From NCBI RefSeq assembly GCF_017876095.1, contig NZ_JAGINM010000016.1, forward strand, positions 1 through 64,000: 64,000 bases of DNA, in the 5' to 3' direction. Every line of letters begins with the position of its first letter. Position 1 is the stretch's first letter. A program made the translations under genes and the position numbers. Shown piece by piece: positions 1-9,472 of this stretch. The notes under the pieces were generated by a model. That model ran no database searches. It saw nothing but the letters and a program-made list of their open reading frames with translations, and had not been told where the DNA came from. The DNA comes from Azospirillum agricola (GTDB taxonomy: Bacteria > Pseudomonadota > Alphaproteobacteria > Azospirillales > Azospirillaceae).

Positions 1-2830
1 CGCGTTCGTCAGCGTCGCCCCGCTCGGGATGCCGCTGATCCGCACGCTCAGCGTCTCCGACCCGTCGGTGTCGGTCAGCGCCGGATTGATCGTCAGCGCA
101 ATCGCCGTGTCCTCGTCGCCGCTCGCCCCCTGCACGCTCAGCGTCGGCGTGTCCGACACCGGGTTGACCACCACCAGCAGGCTCCGGTCCACCGATACCG
201 CGTCGGCCACACCGTCCTTGGCCGTTGCCGTCACCGTCAGCGTGAAGTCGACGTCGCTGTTCTCCGGCGGTGTGATCTTCAGGCCGGCCAGCTGATCGGG
301 CGTCAAGGTGATCGTGCCGTTGCCGATCGTCAGCGTATCACCCGCCGTGTTGCTCAGTCTGGCGCCGGAGGGGATCCCACTGATGGTGATCGTCAGCGTC
401 TCCGAGCCGTCGGTGTCGGTCAGGGCGGAGGCGATGTTCAGCGCGATCGCCGTGTCCTCGTCGCCACTTGCCGGCTGCACGGTCAGCGTCGGCGTGTCGG
501 TCACCGGATTGACCACGACCAGCAGCGGTTCGCTCACTGACACCGCGTCGGCCACACCGTCCTTGGCCGTTGCCGTCACCGTCAGCGTGAAGTCGACGTC
601 GCTGTTCTCCGGCGGCGTGATCTTCAGGCCGGCCAACTGGCCGGGCGTCAGCGTGATCGCGCCGTTGCTGATCGTCAGCGTGTCGCCCGCCGTGTTGCTC
701 AGGCTGGCGCCGGAGGGGATCCCACTGATGGTGATCGTCAGCGTCTCCGACCCGTCGGTGTCGGTCAGCGCCGGATTGATCGCCAGGGCAATCGCCGTGT
801 CCTCATCGCCCGTCGCCGACGAGACGCTCAGCGTCGGCGTGTCGGTGACGGGAGTGACGGTGACCAGCAGCGGGGCGACGGTGGTCGCCACCTCGGCCAC
901 GCCGTCCTTCGACGTCGCGGTGACGGTCAGGGTGAAGTCGTCGTCGCTGTTCCAGGGCGGGGTGATCGTCAGCCCGGCGAGCTGCTCCGGCGTCAGCGTG
1001 ATCGTGCCGTTGCTGATCGTCAGCGTATCGCCGGCACCGTTGTGCAGGCTGGCGCCGGCCGGAATGCCGCTGATGGTGATCGTCAGCGTCTCCGACCCGT
1101 CGGTGTCGGTCAGCGCCGGGTCGATCGTCAGCGGGATGACGGCGTTCTGGGCGCCGGTCGCGTCCTGCACGCTCAGGGTCGGCGCGTCGGACACCGGGTT
1201 GACGGTGACGAGCAGAGGCGTGCTGGTGCTGGCGGGAGCGGCGTCGCCGTCCTTCGATGTCGCGGTGACCGTCAAGGTGAAGTCGGCGTCGCTGTCGCGC
1301 GGGGGCGTGATCGCCAGACCGGCGAGCTGGCCCGGCGTCAGCGTGATGGCGCCGTTGACGATGGTCAGCGTGTCGCCGGCCCCGTTGGTCAGGACGGCGC
1401 CGGCCGGAATGCCGCTGATCGTGAAGGACAGCGCCTCGGACCCGTCGGCGTCCGGTTGCACGGCTCTGATGGCGAGCGGAATCGGGGTGTCCTCGTCACC
1501 GACGGCGGCGGGCGCGGTCAGGACCGGCGTGTCGGACACCGGGTTGACGGTGACGAGCAGCGGGGCGCTGGTGCTGACCGCCTCGGCCACGCCGTCCTTC
1601 GCCGTCGCCGTGACGGTCAGGGTGAAGTCGACGTCGCTGTTGGCCGGCGGCGTGATCGCCAACCCGGCGAGCTGGCCCGGCGTCAGCGTGATCGTGCCGT
1701 TGCTGATCGTCAGCGTCTCGCCGGCGCTGTTGCGCAGGCTGGCGCCGGCCGGAATGCCGCTGATCGTGATCGTCAGCGTCTCCGACCCGTCGGTGTCGGT
1801 CAGCGCCGGGTTGATCGTCAGCGCGATCGCCGTGTCCTCGTCGCCACCGGCGGCCTGCACCGCCAGCGTCGGCATGTCGGACACCGGATTAACGGTGACC
1901 GGCAGGGTGGAGGTCACGCTGGCCGGAGCGGCGGTGCCGTCGGTGCTGGTCGCCGTCACGGTCAGGGTGAAGTCGGCGTCGCTGTTCAGCGGCGGCGTGA
2001 TCGCCAGCCCGGCGAGCTGCTCCGGCGTCAGCGTGATCGTGCCGTTGACCACCGTCAGCACACCCCCGGCGTTGCTGAGGACGGCCCCCTCCGGAATGCC
2101 CGACAGGGTGATGGTCAACGCCTCCGACCCGTCGGTGTCGGTCAGCGCCGGGTCGATGGACAGCGGAATGGCGCTGTCCTCGTTGCCGCCGGCGGCCTGC
2201 ACCGCCAGGGTGGGCGTGTCCGACACCGGGTTGACGCTGACGACGAGCGGCGCGCTGGTGCTGGCGGGAGCGGCCGAGCCGTCGCGGCTGGTCGCCGTCA
2301 CGGTCAAGGTGAAGTCGGCGTCGCTGTTCAACGGCGGCGTGATCGCCAACCCGGCGAGCTGTTCCGGCGTCAGCGTGATCGAACCGTTGCTGATCGTCAG
2401 CGTGTCGCCGGCCGCGTTGGTCAGGACGGCGCCGGTCGGGATCCCGCTGATCGTGATCGTCAGCGTTTCCGACCCGTCGGTGTCGGTCAGCGCCGGACTG
2501 ATCGTGAGCGCGATGGCGGTGTCCTCGTTGCCGCCAGCGGCCTGCACCGCCAGGGTGGGCGTGTCCGACACCGGATTGACGGTGATCGGCAGTGTGGCGG
2601 TCACGCTGGCCGGGGCGGCGGTGCCATCGGTGCTGGTCGCCGTCACGGTCAGGGTGAAGTTCTCGCCGCTGTTGGGCGGCGGCGTGACGGTCAGACCGGC
2701 GAGCTGCGCGGCGGTCAGGACGATCGCCCCGTCGACCACCGCCAGGGGGGTGCCGGAGCCGTCGCGCAGCACCGCGCCGGCCGGAATGCCGGACAGGGTG
2801 ACGGTCAGGACCTCGCCGGCGTCGGTCAGG
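1..2830 (-). repeat. Tandem 345-bp coding repeats (about 115 aa each) in the adhesin
   Basis: The conserved word ending in ctccga, or its variant, recurs with its last base at 60, 405, 750, 1095, 1440, 1785, 2127 and 2472. Spacing is 345 bp, except one unit of 342 bp that has lost a codon. A more divergent unit lies near 2815. Adjacent units share long near-identical stretches at the DNA level, for example around 390-480 and 730-820. This suggests recent duplication or gene conversion. The array continues beyond the window start. Confidence 0.93.
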
Positions 2831-3516
2831 GCGGCGAGGATGTTCAGCGCGATGGCGGTGTCCTCGTCACCGGCGACACCCCCCACCGTCAGGGTCGGCG
2901 CGTCCGAAACGGCCGGCGGTGGTGCGGCAGCGGGCTCGGTGTCGATTGCGGCGACAGCGACGGGAGCCGCCTCGCCCGGCACGGCGGCAGGGGTCGGGGT
3001 GTCCGCGAGGGAAGCCGTCCCCGCGGTCTGGGAGGCCGTCGCCTGCGCCTCGGAATCGCCGGAGAGGGCGTCCAGCTCCGTGTAGACCGTCGTCGTGCGC
3101 GCCGACCACAGGACATCGACCGGATCCGTGCCGGCTGCGGCCGCCTCGCGGCTTTCCTCCCCGAACAGGCCGGAGCCGTCGGGGCCGCCCGTGCCGGAAC
3201 CGCGCGTTCCGTCCGAGCGGAACAGGTCACCGTCGAGCAACTGCGCGGTCGTCGCCTGATCGGCCGCCACGGCGGTCGAGCCACCGGCGACGCTGCCGGT
3301 CTGCGCGCCGCCGCCGATCATCAGATCCTCGGCTCCCCGGTACTCGGTCTGCACATAGCCGAGCGTGTCGTCGGGCCGTTCCAGTTCGACGGTGCTGGTT
3401 TCGTGGATCACGCCGCCGAGGCGGGAGCCGTCGACCTGCTGCAGAAGAGTCAGATCGTCCAGGATCTGGCGATCATCGACCGCCGCGTTGTTTCCCTGAA
3501 CCGCTTGCTCAGCCAT
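1..3516 (-). CDS. Giant repetitive adhesin, N-terminal part (runs off window start)
   Basis: Read on the minus strand, one frame stays open from an ATG at 3516 to base 1, giving at least 1172 residues with no stop. Residues 1 to about 230 are non-repetitive, acidic, and rich in Gly, Ala, Thr and Ser, with no Sec signal peptide. After this come beta-sandwich-type repeats of about 115 residues, each with a DEDTAIAL-like start and an SETLTITISGIP-like core. This is typical of VCBS / tandem-95 / cadherin-like modules in LapA/BapA-type biofilm adhesins exported by type I secretion. A GGAG lies about 8 bases before the ATG. The divergent exporter genes at 3868-9318 fit a secreted partner. An AAAG at residues 126-129 resembles the di-alanine sites cut by LapG-type proteases, but no LapG or LapD gene is visible here. 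The C-terminal secretion signal and any RTX repeats lie outside the window. The adhesin class is well supported; the exact function is inferred. Confidence 0.85.
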   Translation of the reverse strand, partial: MAEQAVQGNNAAVDDRQILDDLTLLQQVDGSRLGGVIHETSTVELERPDDTLGYVQTEYRGAEDLMIGGGAQTGSVAGGSTAVAADQATTAQLLDGDLFRSDGTRGSGTGGPDGSGLFGEESREAAAAGTDPVDVLWSARTTTVYTELDALSGDSEAQATASQTAGTASLADTPTPAAVPGEAAPVAVAAIDTEPAAAPPPAVSDAPTLTVGGVAGDEDTAIALNILAALTDAGEVLTVTLSGIPAGAVLRDGSGTPLAVVDGAIVLTAAQLAGLTVTPPPNSGENFTLTVTATSTDGTAAPASVTATLPITVNPVSDTPTLAVQAAGGNEDTAIALTISPALTDTDGSETLTITISGIPTGAVLTNAAGDTLTISNGSITLTPEQLAGLAITPPLNSDADFTLTVTATSRDGSAAPASTSAPLVVSVNPVSDTPTLAVQAAGGNEDSAIPLSIDPALTDTDGSEALTITLSGIPEGAVLSNAGGVLTVVNGTITLTPEQLAGLAITPPLNSDADFTLTVTATSTDGTAAPASVTSTLPVTVNPVSDMPTLAVQAAGGDEDTAIALTINPALTDTDGSETLTITISGIPAGASLRNSAGETLTISNGTITLTPGQLAGLAITPPANSDVDFTLTVTATAKDGVAEAVSTSAPLLVTVNPVSDTPVLTAPAAVGDEDTPIPLAIRAVQPDADGSEALSFTISGIPAGAVLTNGAGDTLTIVNGAITLTPGQLAGLAITPPRDSDADFTLTVTATSKDGDAAPASTSTPLLVTVNPVSDAPTLSVQDATGAQNAVIPLTIDPALTDTDGSETLTITISGIPAGASLHNGAGDTLTISNGTITLTPEQLAGLTITPPWNSDDDFTLTVTATSKDGVAEVATTVAPLLVTVTPVTDTPTLSVSSATGDEDTAIALAINPALTDTDGSETLTITISGIPSGASLSNTAGDTLTISNGAITLTPGQLAGLKITPPENSDVDFTLTVTATAKDGVADAVSVSEPLLVVVNPVTDTPTLTVQPASGDEDTAIALNIASALTDTDGSETLTITISGIPSGARLSNTAGDTLTIGNGTITLTPDQLAGLKITPPENSDVDFTLTVTATAKDGVADAVSVDRSLLVVVNPVSDTPTLSVQGASGDEDTAIALTINPALTDTDGSETLSVRISGIPSGATLTNA

Positions 3517-3867
3517 CGGACCGCTCCACGACAACAGAGGCGCACCGCGCCTGGGGATTCTGCACGAGCCTCCTTTCTAGCTCTTTGAGTTGCTTGTGAT
3601 AAGAATCTTCCTGTGATGAAATTCAACAGGCACAAACTCACACGTATAGATACTAATTTATTTTCAACGGCTGCGATCGCCGATTGTGCGCTTAACAAAA
3701 CCGCTGAAAAGCAAGCCGCCGGGACTGGCGGCGCCACCCGCCGCCACCCGCACGCATGGGCGAGCAAAATGGCCCGTTGCCATTTGTTGCTATTCGCGGA
3801 TTTACCTATCACTAGCAATTATGCTGTTGATTAGCTGTCTCGATACCCTGCGCACAGGTTTGGTCTC
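3517..3867. other. Divergent intergenic region between adhesin and its exporter
   Basis: This 351-bp gap has no convincing gene. It is much richer in A and T than the flanking genes, especially at 3590-3680 and 3780-3840. It probably holds the two divergent promoters of the adhesin and the secretion operon. I see no clean palindromic operator. A short frame starting near 3613 exists but has no family resemblance. Confidence 0.6.
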
Positions 3868-6800
3868 TTGCAGCCCGCTTCCCTGCCTTCCGCCCGCAAC
3901 GCCCCGTCCGCCAAGGCCGGAGCCGACCGTGACCAAGCCGCCGAGAAGGCGGCCCGCCGGCTGCTGTCCGGCATGCTGGGTCCGCGGCGCGACCGGGTCA
4001 TGCTGGTGCTGGCCTCCTTCGCGCTCAACCTTTCCGGTTTGGCGCTGCCGGTCACACTGTTGCACGTCTACGACCGCATCCTGCCCAACGAGTCGTACGG
4101 CACCATGCTGCTTCTCGGCATCGGTTGCGGCGTCGCGGCGGTGATGGAGGCGATCCTGCGGGTCGCGCGCTCGGCGCTGACCACCTGGATGGGCGCGCGG
4201 ATCGAGCACCAGTCGAGCGCCTCGCTGATCGACCGGCTGATGCGCATGCCGCTGAACGCCTTCTCCCACCAGGGCATCGGCACCCATTTCGAGGTCTATC
4301 GCGCCATCAAGATGGTGCGCGAGTTCTATTCGGGCCAAGCGCTGCAATCGGCCATCGATATTCCCTTCGCCATTCTCTATCTGGGGCTGATCGCGCTTCT
4401 GGCCGGCTGGCTTGTGGCGATTCCGCTGGTGGTGCTGGGACTGTTCCTGATCCTCGGCGCCGTCCTCGGCAAGCGGATGCGCCGGGCGCTGGAAAGCCGC
4501 CACACGCTGGAGGAACGGCGCCTGAACTTCATCAGCGAGGTTCTGGGCGGCGTCCACACCGTCAAGGGGCTGGGCGCCGAAGCCGGCCTGCTGCGCCGGC
4601 ACGAGCGCCTGCAACAGGGGTGCAGCGAGGAGGATTTCAATGTCGCCCGGCTGAGCGGAACCGCCTCGGTCATCGCCACGACCCTGGCGCAGGCGACCAT
4701 GATGCTGGTGGTCATCGTCGGCAGCGTGTCGGTGATCGACGGGGCGATGACGACCGGCGTGCTGACCGCCTGCTCGATGCTGGCTGGGCGCTGCGTGCAG
4801 CCGGTGCAGGCGCTGTTCGACCGCTGGGTGCGCTACCAGTCGGTGTCGCTGGCGCTGCGCCGGATCGGTCATGTGCTGCTGGAGGTCGGATCCGACGGCG
4901 GCGCCCTGGACGACGAACCGGCGAAGGCCGCCGGAAAGGCCGACTCCGATGCGGTCGGCCAGCCGCTGGCCGCCGGCTCCATCGAAATGGACAAGGTCCG
5001 CTTCGCCTACGAGCGCGGGCCGGAGATCCTCGGCGACCTGTCGCTCAGCGTCGGCCCCGGCGAGTTCCTCGGCGTGGTGGCGACCAACGCGTCGGGCAAG
5101 ACGACGCTGCTGCGGCTGATCCTGGGCGCGCTGCGCCCGACCGACGGCAGCGTGCGGGTCGGGGTGCGCGGCGCCGGATCGGACACCGCAAGCGACGCGA
5201 TGACCGGCATCGGCGGGGTCGTCTATGTCGGCGAGAACCCCGAGCTGTTCAAAGGCACCATCCTGCAGAACCTGACCCTGTTCGACCCGGGCCGGGCCGA
5301 TCTGGCAATGGAGGTCTGCCGCCGCTTCGGGCTGGACCGCCGCATCGCCAGCCTGCCGCAGGGCTACGAGACCATCGTCGGCGACGCCTCGCAGGAATCG
5401 CTGCCGCGCGGCGCCCGCCAGATGATCTGTCTGGCCCGCGCCCTGGTCCGCGAGCCGGCTGTGCTTCTGCTCGACGAGCCGAACTCCTCGCTCGACGTCG
5501 AATCCGACACGGTGTTCCGCCGCGCCCTGGACGAACTGCGCGGCAGCGTCACCATCCTGCTGGTCACCAGCCGCCCCTCCCTGCTGTCGCTGGCCGACCG
5601 GGTGGTGCAGATCGTCGGCGGCCGCGTGATCAGCCGGCCCGAGCCGGGGTCCGACGGCGCCGCCTCGCAGCCGGTGCTGGTGTCCAGCACCCCCGCCGCC
5701 GACAGCGCCGCCACGGCCAAGGCCGACCCGATCAAGGCGGCGCACAACGACGAGGACGTCCTGCGGCGGCGCCTGTCGGAAGCCTCGGCGGTCGGCGCCT
5801 GCATGATCCCGCTGCTCGACGGGCTGGGCTGGCGCGGCGCGCCGCAGGCGCTGGCCGAGGCGCTGCCTCACTTCTCCGAGGTGCAGACCGTCGAGGAGCT
5901 GTGCGACGTCCTGCAACGCCTGCATTTCGAGGGACGGAGCCTCCGCGTCGATCTCTCGCGGCTCGACCCCGCCCTGCTGCCCTGCCTGTTCCAGGGGCGC
6001 GACGGCGCGGTCCACACGCTGCTGTCGCTCGACGACGGCGGCGACGGCGTCAAGGCCTTCAGCGGCAAGACGCGCGACACCGTCACGCTGACCGCCGGCC
6101 GGGGCACAGCCTACGTCTTCACCCCTCTGGAAACCACGGCGGCCGGCGCCGGGGCGCAGAACTGGGTCAGCACGGTGGCGCAGGGCTTCCTGCCGCTGCT
6201 GTGGGCGGTGCTGGGCCTCAGCGCCGTCATCAACCTGCTGTCCATCGCCGCCCCGCTCTTCACCATGGCGATCTACGACAAGGTGGTGACCACCGGATCG
6301 ATCGACACGCTGGTCACCATCGCGGTTGGCGCCGTCCTGGTGATCGGCGGCGATTTCGCGCTCCGCCAGATCCGTGGCCGCGCGCTGGCCCACGCCGGAT
6401 CGCGCATCGCCCGCTCGATCAGCAACGCCACCATCGAGCGCATCCTGATGCTGCCGGTCGGCATGAGCGAGCGCGCCAACATCGGCACCCAGATCGCCCG
6501 CGTGAAGGATCTGGAATCGATCCGGGACTTCATCAGCCAGGGGCAGGTCGCCGCCCTGTTCGACGTGCCCTTCGCCCTGTTTTACCTGATCGTCATGGCC
6601 GTGCTGGGCGGGCCGCTGGCGCTGGTGCCGCTGGCCGCCGTGCTGATCACCGCCGGTATCGGCGCCGCCGTCCACCCGCTGGTGCGCGCCCGCACCAGCT
6701 CCACCGCGCGGGCCGACACCGAGCGGCAGGAATTCTTCGTCGAGATGATCGCCAAGATGCCGGCGCTGCGCGCCATCGGCGGGCTGGCCCACTGGCGCGA

Positions 6801-7953
6801 CCGCTACGACCGGCTGTCGGCGAAGACCGCGCGGTCGGGCCACAGCGCCGCCAACCTGTCGGCGACCCATGTGTCGCTGGCCGGGCTGGTGGTGCCGGTC
6901 GCCGGTCTGTCCACCGTCGGCGTCGGGGCGATTCAGGTGTTCAACGGCGCAATGACGCCGGGCGCCCTGATGGCCTCGATGATGCTGCTGTGGCGGGTGA
7001 TGGTGCCGCTGCAAACCGCCGTCACCCTGCTGCCGCGCATCGAGCAGCTGCGCGGCAATGCCCGCCAGATCAACGGCCTGATGAGCATCCGGCCGGAGCG
7101 CGAGCCGCGCTGCGCCACCCTGCCGCCGCGCCGGTTGAAGGGCGAGGTGTCCTTCTCCCGCGTGTCGCTGCGCTACCGCAACGACGCCGACCCGGCGCTG
7201 GTCGGCGTGTCCTTCTCGGTCAAGCCGGGGCAGATCGTCGCCATCGTCGGGCCGGACGGCGCCGGCAAATCCTCCCTGCTGAAGGTCATGCTCGGACTGT
7301 ATCCGCCGCAGGCGGGCAACGTGCGGATGGACGGCGTCGACATCCGGCAGATGGACCCGATCGACCTGCGCAAGTCGGTCGGCTACGTGCCGCAGGCCAC
7401 CACCCTCTTCTACGGCACGGTGGCGCAGAATCTGCGCTTCGCCGACCAGACCGCCGACGACGCCGAGTTGCGCTGGGCGCTGTCGCTGGCCGGCGCGCTG
7501 GACGAGGTCGAGGCGCTGTCGAACGGGCTCGAGACCCGCATCGGCGACAACCAGTCGATCCGCCTGTCGCCCAGCCTGTCGCAGAAGATCTGCCTGGCCC
7601 GCGCCTACATCCGCCGGCCGAAGATCCTGCTGCTCGACGAGCCGGCCAGCCGGCTGGATTTCGAGGGTGACAAGGCGCTCCACGCCGCGCTGAGCGCTTT
7701 GCGCGGGCACAGCACCATCTTCCTGGTCACCCACCGGCCAAGCCACCTGACCCTGGCCGACACGGTGCTGACCATGGACGCCGGCATGATCGCCCCGGCC
7801 AGCCCGGCCGGCGGCCTGCCCGGCCCGCGTCCCGGCGGCCCCGGCGGAAACGCCACCGCCAACGGCATCGTCGGAGCGCTGCTCGGCGGGGCCGCGCTGA
7901 ACCGCCCGGTCGGGCTGGCTTCGACGTCGACACCGCAGACCCGTCCCCACTGA
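3868..7953 (+). CDS. Tandem-fused double ABC exporter, type I secretion
   Basis: This 1361-residue protein contains two complete ABC exporter halves; a usual type I secretion ATPase is 550-750 residues. Order: transmembrane domain 1 (about 40-330), nucleotide-binding domain 1 (about 370-590), a linker and a degenerate C39-peptidase-like domain without a visible catalytic Cys (about 625-740), transmembrane domain 2 (about 755-1060), and nucleotide-binding domain 2 (about 1090-1320). Domain 1 is degenerate. Its Walker A is ATNASGKTT at 405-413, its signature is LPRGARQ at 512-518, and the H-loop His is replaced by Ser568, while Walker B D536-E537 remains. Domain 2 keeps a good Walker A (GPDGAGKSS at 1128-1136), D1257-E1258 and His1289, but its signature is LSPSLSQ. 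The start used is TTG at 3868; an ATG at 3973 is an alternative. It likely exports the divergent adhesin with the HlyD protein downstream. Confidence 0.9.
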   Translation: MQPASLPSARNAPSAKAGADRDQAAEKAARRLLSGMLGPRRDRVMLVLASFALNLSGLALPVTLLHVYDRILPNESYGTMLLLGIGCGVAAVMEAILRVARSALTTWMGARIEHQSSASLIDRLMRMPLNAFSHQGIGTHFEVYRAIKMVREFYSGQALQSAIDIPFAILYLGLIALLAGWLVAIPLVVLGLFLILGAVLGKRMRRALESRHTLEERRLNFISEVLGGVHTVKGLGAEAGLLRRHERLQQGCSEEDFNVARLSGTASVIATTLAQATMMLVVIVGSVSVIDGAMTTGVLTACSMLAGRCVQPVQALFDRWVRYQSVSLALRRIGHVLLEVGSDGGALDDEPAKAAGKADSDAVGQPLAAGSIEMDKVRFAYERGPEILGDLSLSVGPGEFLGVVATNASGKTTLLRLILGALRPTDGSVRVGVRGAGSDTASDAMTGIGGVVYVGENPELFKGTILQNLTLFDPGRADLAMEVCRRFGLDRRIASLPQGYETIVGDASQESLPRGARQMICLARALVREPAVLLLDEPNSSLDVESDTVFRRALDELRGSVTILLVTSRPSLLSLADRVVQIVGGRVISRPEPGSDGAASQPVLVSSTPAADSAATAKADPIKAAHNDEDVLRRRLSEASAVGACMIPLLDGLGWRGAPQALAEALPHFSEVQTVEELCDVLQRLHFEGRSLRVDLSRLDPALLPCLFQGRDGAVHTLLSLDDGGDGVKAFSGKTRDTVTLTAGRGTAYVFTPLETTAAGAGAQNWVSTVAQGFLPLLWAVLGLSAVINLLSIAAPLFTMAIYDKVVTTGSIDTLVTIAVGAVLVIGGDFALRQIRGRALAHAGSRIARSISNATIERILMLPVGMSERANIGTQIARVKDLESIRDFISQGQVAALFDVPFALFYLIVMAVLGGPLALVPLAAVLITAGIGAAVHPLVRARTSSTARADTERQEFFVEMIAKMPALRAIGGLAHWRDRYDRLSAKTARSGHSAANLSATHVSLAGLVVPVAGLSTVGVGAIQVFNGAMTPGALMASMMLLWRVMVPLQTAVTLLPRIEQLRGNARQINGLMSIRPEREPRCATLPPRRLKGEVSFSRVSLRYRNDADPALVGVSFSVKPGQIVAIVGPDGAGKSSLLKVMLGLYPPQAGNVRMDGVDIRQMDPIDLRKSVGYVPQATTLFYGTVAQNLRFADQTADDAELRWALSLAGALDEVEALSNGLETRIGDNQSIRLSPSLSQKICLARAYIRRPKILLLDEPASRLDFEGDKALHAALSALRGHSTIFLVTHRPSHLTLADTVLTMDAGMIAPASPAGGLPGPRPGGPGGNATANGIVGALLGGAALNRPVGLASTSTPQTRPH

Positions 7954-8007
7954 TCCGCCCGTCTCCGCCTTTCCGCTTTCGCCCTCCTGCTTTCCGTGTG
8001 ATCGTCC

Positions 8008-9318
8008 ATGGCCGCTTCCGACCTCGCCCGCCCCACCGGCAAATCGCTCAGCGCCGACGACGCGACCCTGTCGCTGGTCCGCGCCACCATCCTCGTGCTG
8101 GTCCTGCTGATGGTCGCCCTGCTGGTCTGGGCCACGCTGATGCCGGTCAAGGAGGCCGTCGTCACTCCCGGTCAGGTGGTGCCGTCGGGCAACGCCCAGG
8201 TGGTCCAGCATCTGGAGGGCGGCATCGTCGCCTCCATCCTGGTCAAGGACAGCGATCTGGTCGAGGCCGGGCAGCCGCTCGCCGTCTTCGATCCCAAGCA
8301 GGTCCAGGCCGAGCTGGAGCAGATGAACGTCCGCCTGCTGGCGCTCGACCTGCGGGCCGAGCGGCTGCGCGCCTTCGCCGCCGGGCGCGAGCCGGACTTC
8401 GCCCAGTTCACCAAGGCCGACCCCACCCAGGTCGCCGACCAGCGCCTGATCTTCGACACCCAGCGGCAGGCGCGCGACACCGCGACCGCCGTGCTGCAAT
8501 CCCAGGTCGCCCAGCGCGAGGCCGAGCTGGCGCTCTACGAGGGCCAGCTCGCCAGCATCAAGGACCAGATCGCGCTGATCACCGGCTCGGTCGACATCCG
8601 CAACAAGCTGGAATCGATGGGCCTGTCATCCAAGCTGCAATCGCTGGAGACCCAGCGCGAGCAGTCGCGCCTGATGGGCGAGCAGCGGCGGATCGAGAGC
8701 CAGCTGATCACCACGCAGCAGGCGATCACCGAGGCCGGCAACCGCATCCTCGACCAGTCGGCCAAGCTGTCGCAGGACGCGGTGACCGAGATGGGCACCG
8801 TCACCGCCGAGATCGCGCAGCTCCGCGAGGCGCGCGCCAAGCTGGACGACCGCTCCAAGCGCCTGACGGTGCTGTCGCCGGTGCGCGGGCTGGTTCAGGA
8901 CCTGCGCATCAACACCGTCGGCGCCGTGGTCCCGGAGGGCGGCGTCCTGATGCAGATCGTCCCGGTCGACCATGAGATGACGGTCGAGGCGCACGTCGCC
9001 CCGCGCGACGTCGGCCAGCTCCATGTCGGGCTGGGGGCGACGGTGAAGGTGCTGACCTACGACTTCGCGCGCTACGGTTCGATCCCCGGCACGCTGCGCC
9101 GGATCTCCGCCTCGACCTTCCTGGACGAGCAGCACCGCCCCTACTACAAGGCGGTCATCGGCCTGAGCCGCAACTATGTCGGCCATGACGAGGCGCAGCA
9201 TCCGGTCCTGCCCGGCATGACGGCGCAGGTCGAGATGACCACCGGCGAGCGGTCGCTGCTGGAGTATCTGCTGAAGCCGATCTACTTCGCCCTGTCCGAC
9301 AGCTTCAACGAGCGTTGA
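8008..9318 (+). CDS. HlyD-family periplasmic adaptor (membrane fusion protein)
   Basis: The 436-residue protein has a short cytoplasmic N-terminus, one transmembrane helix at about 28-50, and a lipoyl/biotinyl half-motif with the HLEGGIVASI pattern near residues 70-80. A long helical hairpin at about 105-280 follows, then the second lipoyl half (LSPVRGLVQDL) and a beta-barrel domain ending with a typical PGMTAQVEM segment. This is the architecture of type I secretion adaptors (HlyD, LapC, PrtE families), which bridge the inner-membrane ABC protein to a TolC-type pore. It starts 54 bp after the double ABC exporter and is almost certainly in one operon with it. No TolC homologue is in the window. 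The GC-rich hairpin downstream at 9389-9424 probably ends the operon. Confidence 0.95.
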   Translation: MAASDLARPTGKSLSADDATLSLVRATILVLVLLMVALLVWATLMPVKEAVVTPGQVVPSGNAQVVQHLEGGIVASILVKDSDLVEAGQPLAVFDPKQVQAELEQMNVRLLALDLRAERLRAFAAGREPDFAQFTKADPTQVADQRLIFDTQRQARDTATAVLQSQVAQREAELALYEGQLASIKDQIALITGSVDIRNKLESMGLSSKLQSLETQREQSRLMGEQRRIESQLITTQQAITEAGNRILDQSAKLSQDAVTEMGTVTAEIAQLREARAKLDDRSKRLTVLSPVRGLVQDLRINTVGAVVPEGGVLMQIVPVDHEMTVEAHVAPRDVGQLHVGLGATVKVLTYDFARYGSIPGTLRRISASTFLDEQHRPYYKAVIGLSRNYVGHDEAQHPVLPGMTAQVEMTTGERSLLEYLLKPIYFALSDSFNER

Positions 9319-9332
9319 TCTGAAGGTTGATT

Positions 9333-9372
9333 CCTTGCCCCCCGCCCGCTGGGCAGGGGGGATTGGGCAAGG
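9333..9372. repeat. Intergenic palindromic element
   Basis: The complementary arms ccttgccc and gggcaagg enclose further G and C runs that can also pair, directly after hlyD. Similar GC-rich hairpins lie at 30218, 36464, 52162 and 54773, suggesting a family of intergenic repeat elements. Confidence 0.5.
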
Positions 9373-9388
9373 GTCCTGCCAAAACGAC

Positions 9389-9424
9389 GCCGGCCGCCCG
9401 TCCGACGAGGGACGGGCGGCCGGC
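9389..9424 (+). terminator. Perfect 15-bp stem-loop after the secretion operon
   Basis: The arms at 9389-9403 and 9410-9424 are exact reverse complements (core ggccgcccgtcc / ggacgggcggcc), with a 6-base loop. There is no T-run after it. It fits an intrinsic-type terminator in a GC-rich genome or an mRNA 3' end stabiliser. It could also serve the convergent small gene ending at 9473. Confidence 0.6.
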
Positions 9425-9472
9425 AAATGGACCATGATGTCAGTCAGGGATGGAGCCGAGGCCGCGTCGGGC

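Noticed and set aside
1..2830. CRISPR array or satellite-like repeat
   Set aside because: The 345-bp period keeps the reading frame and codes for known beta-sandwich repeats; there are no short repeats with unique spacers.
308..3085. Long plus-strand open frame over the adhesin repeats
   Set aside because: It is antisense to the continuous minus-strand adhesin frame. Its translation is a repetitive Val/Ser string with no family pattern, produced by the codon bias of the repeats.
3802..8499. Very long minus-strand open frame (over 1500 codons) opposite the ABC exporter and HlyD
   Set aside because: Both plus-strand proteins have clear family motifs. The antisense translation is Gln/Arg/His/Gly-rich and without domains, typical of a GC-rich shadow frame.
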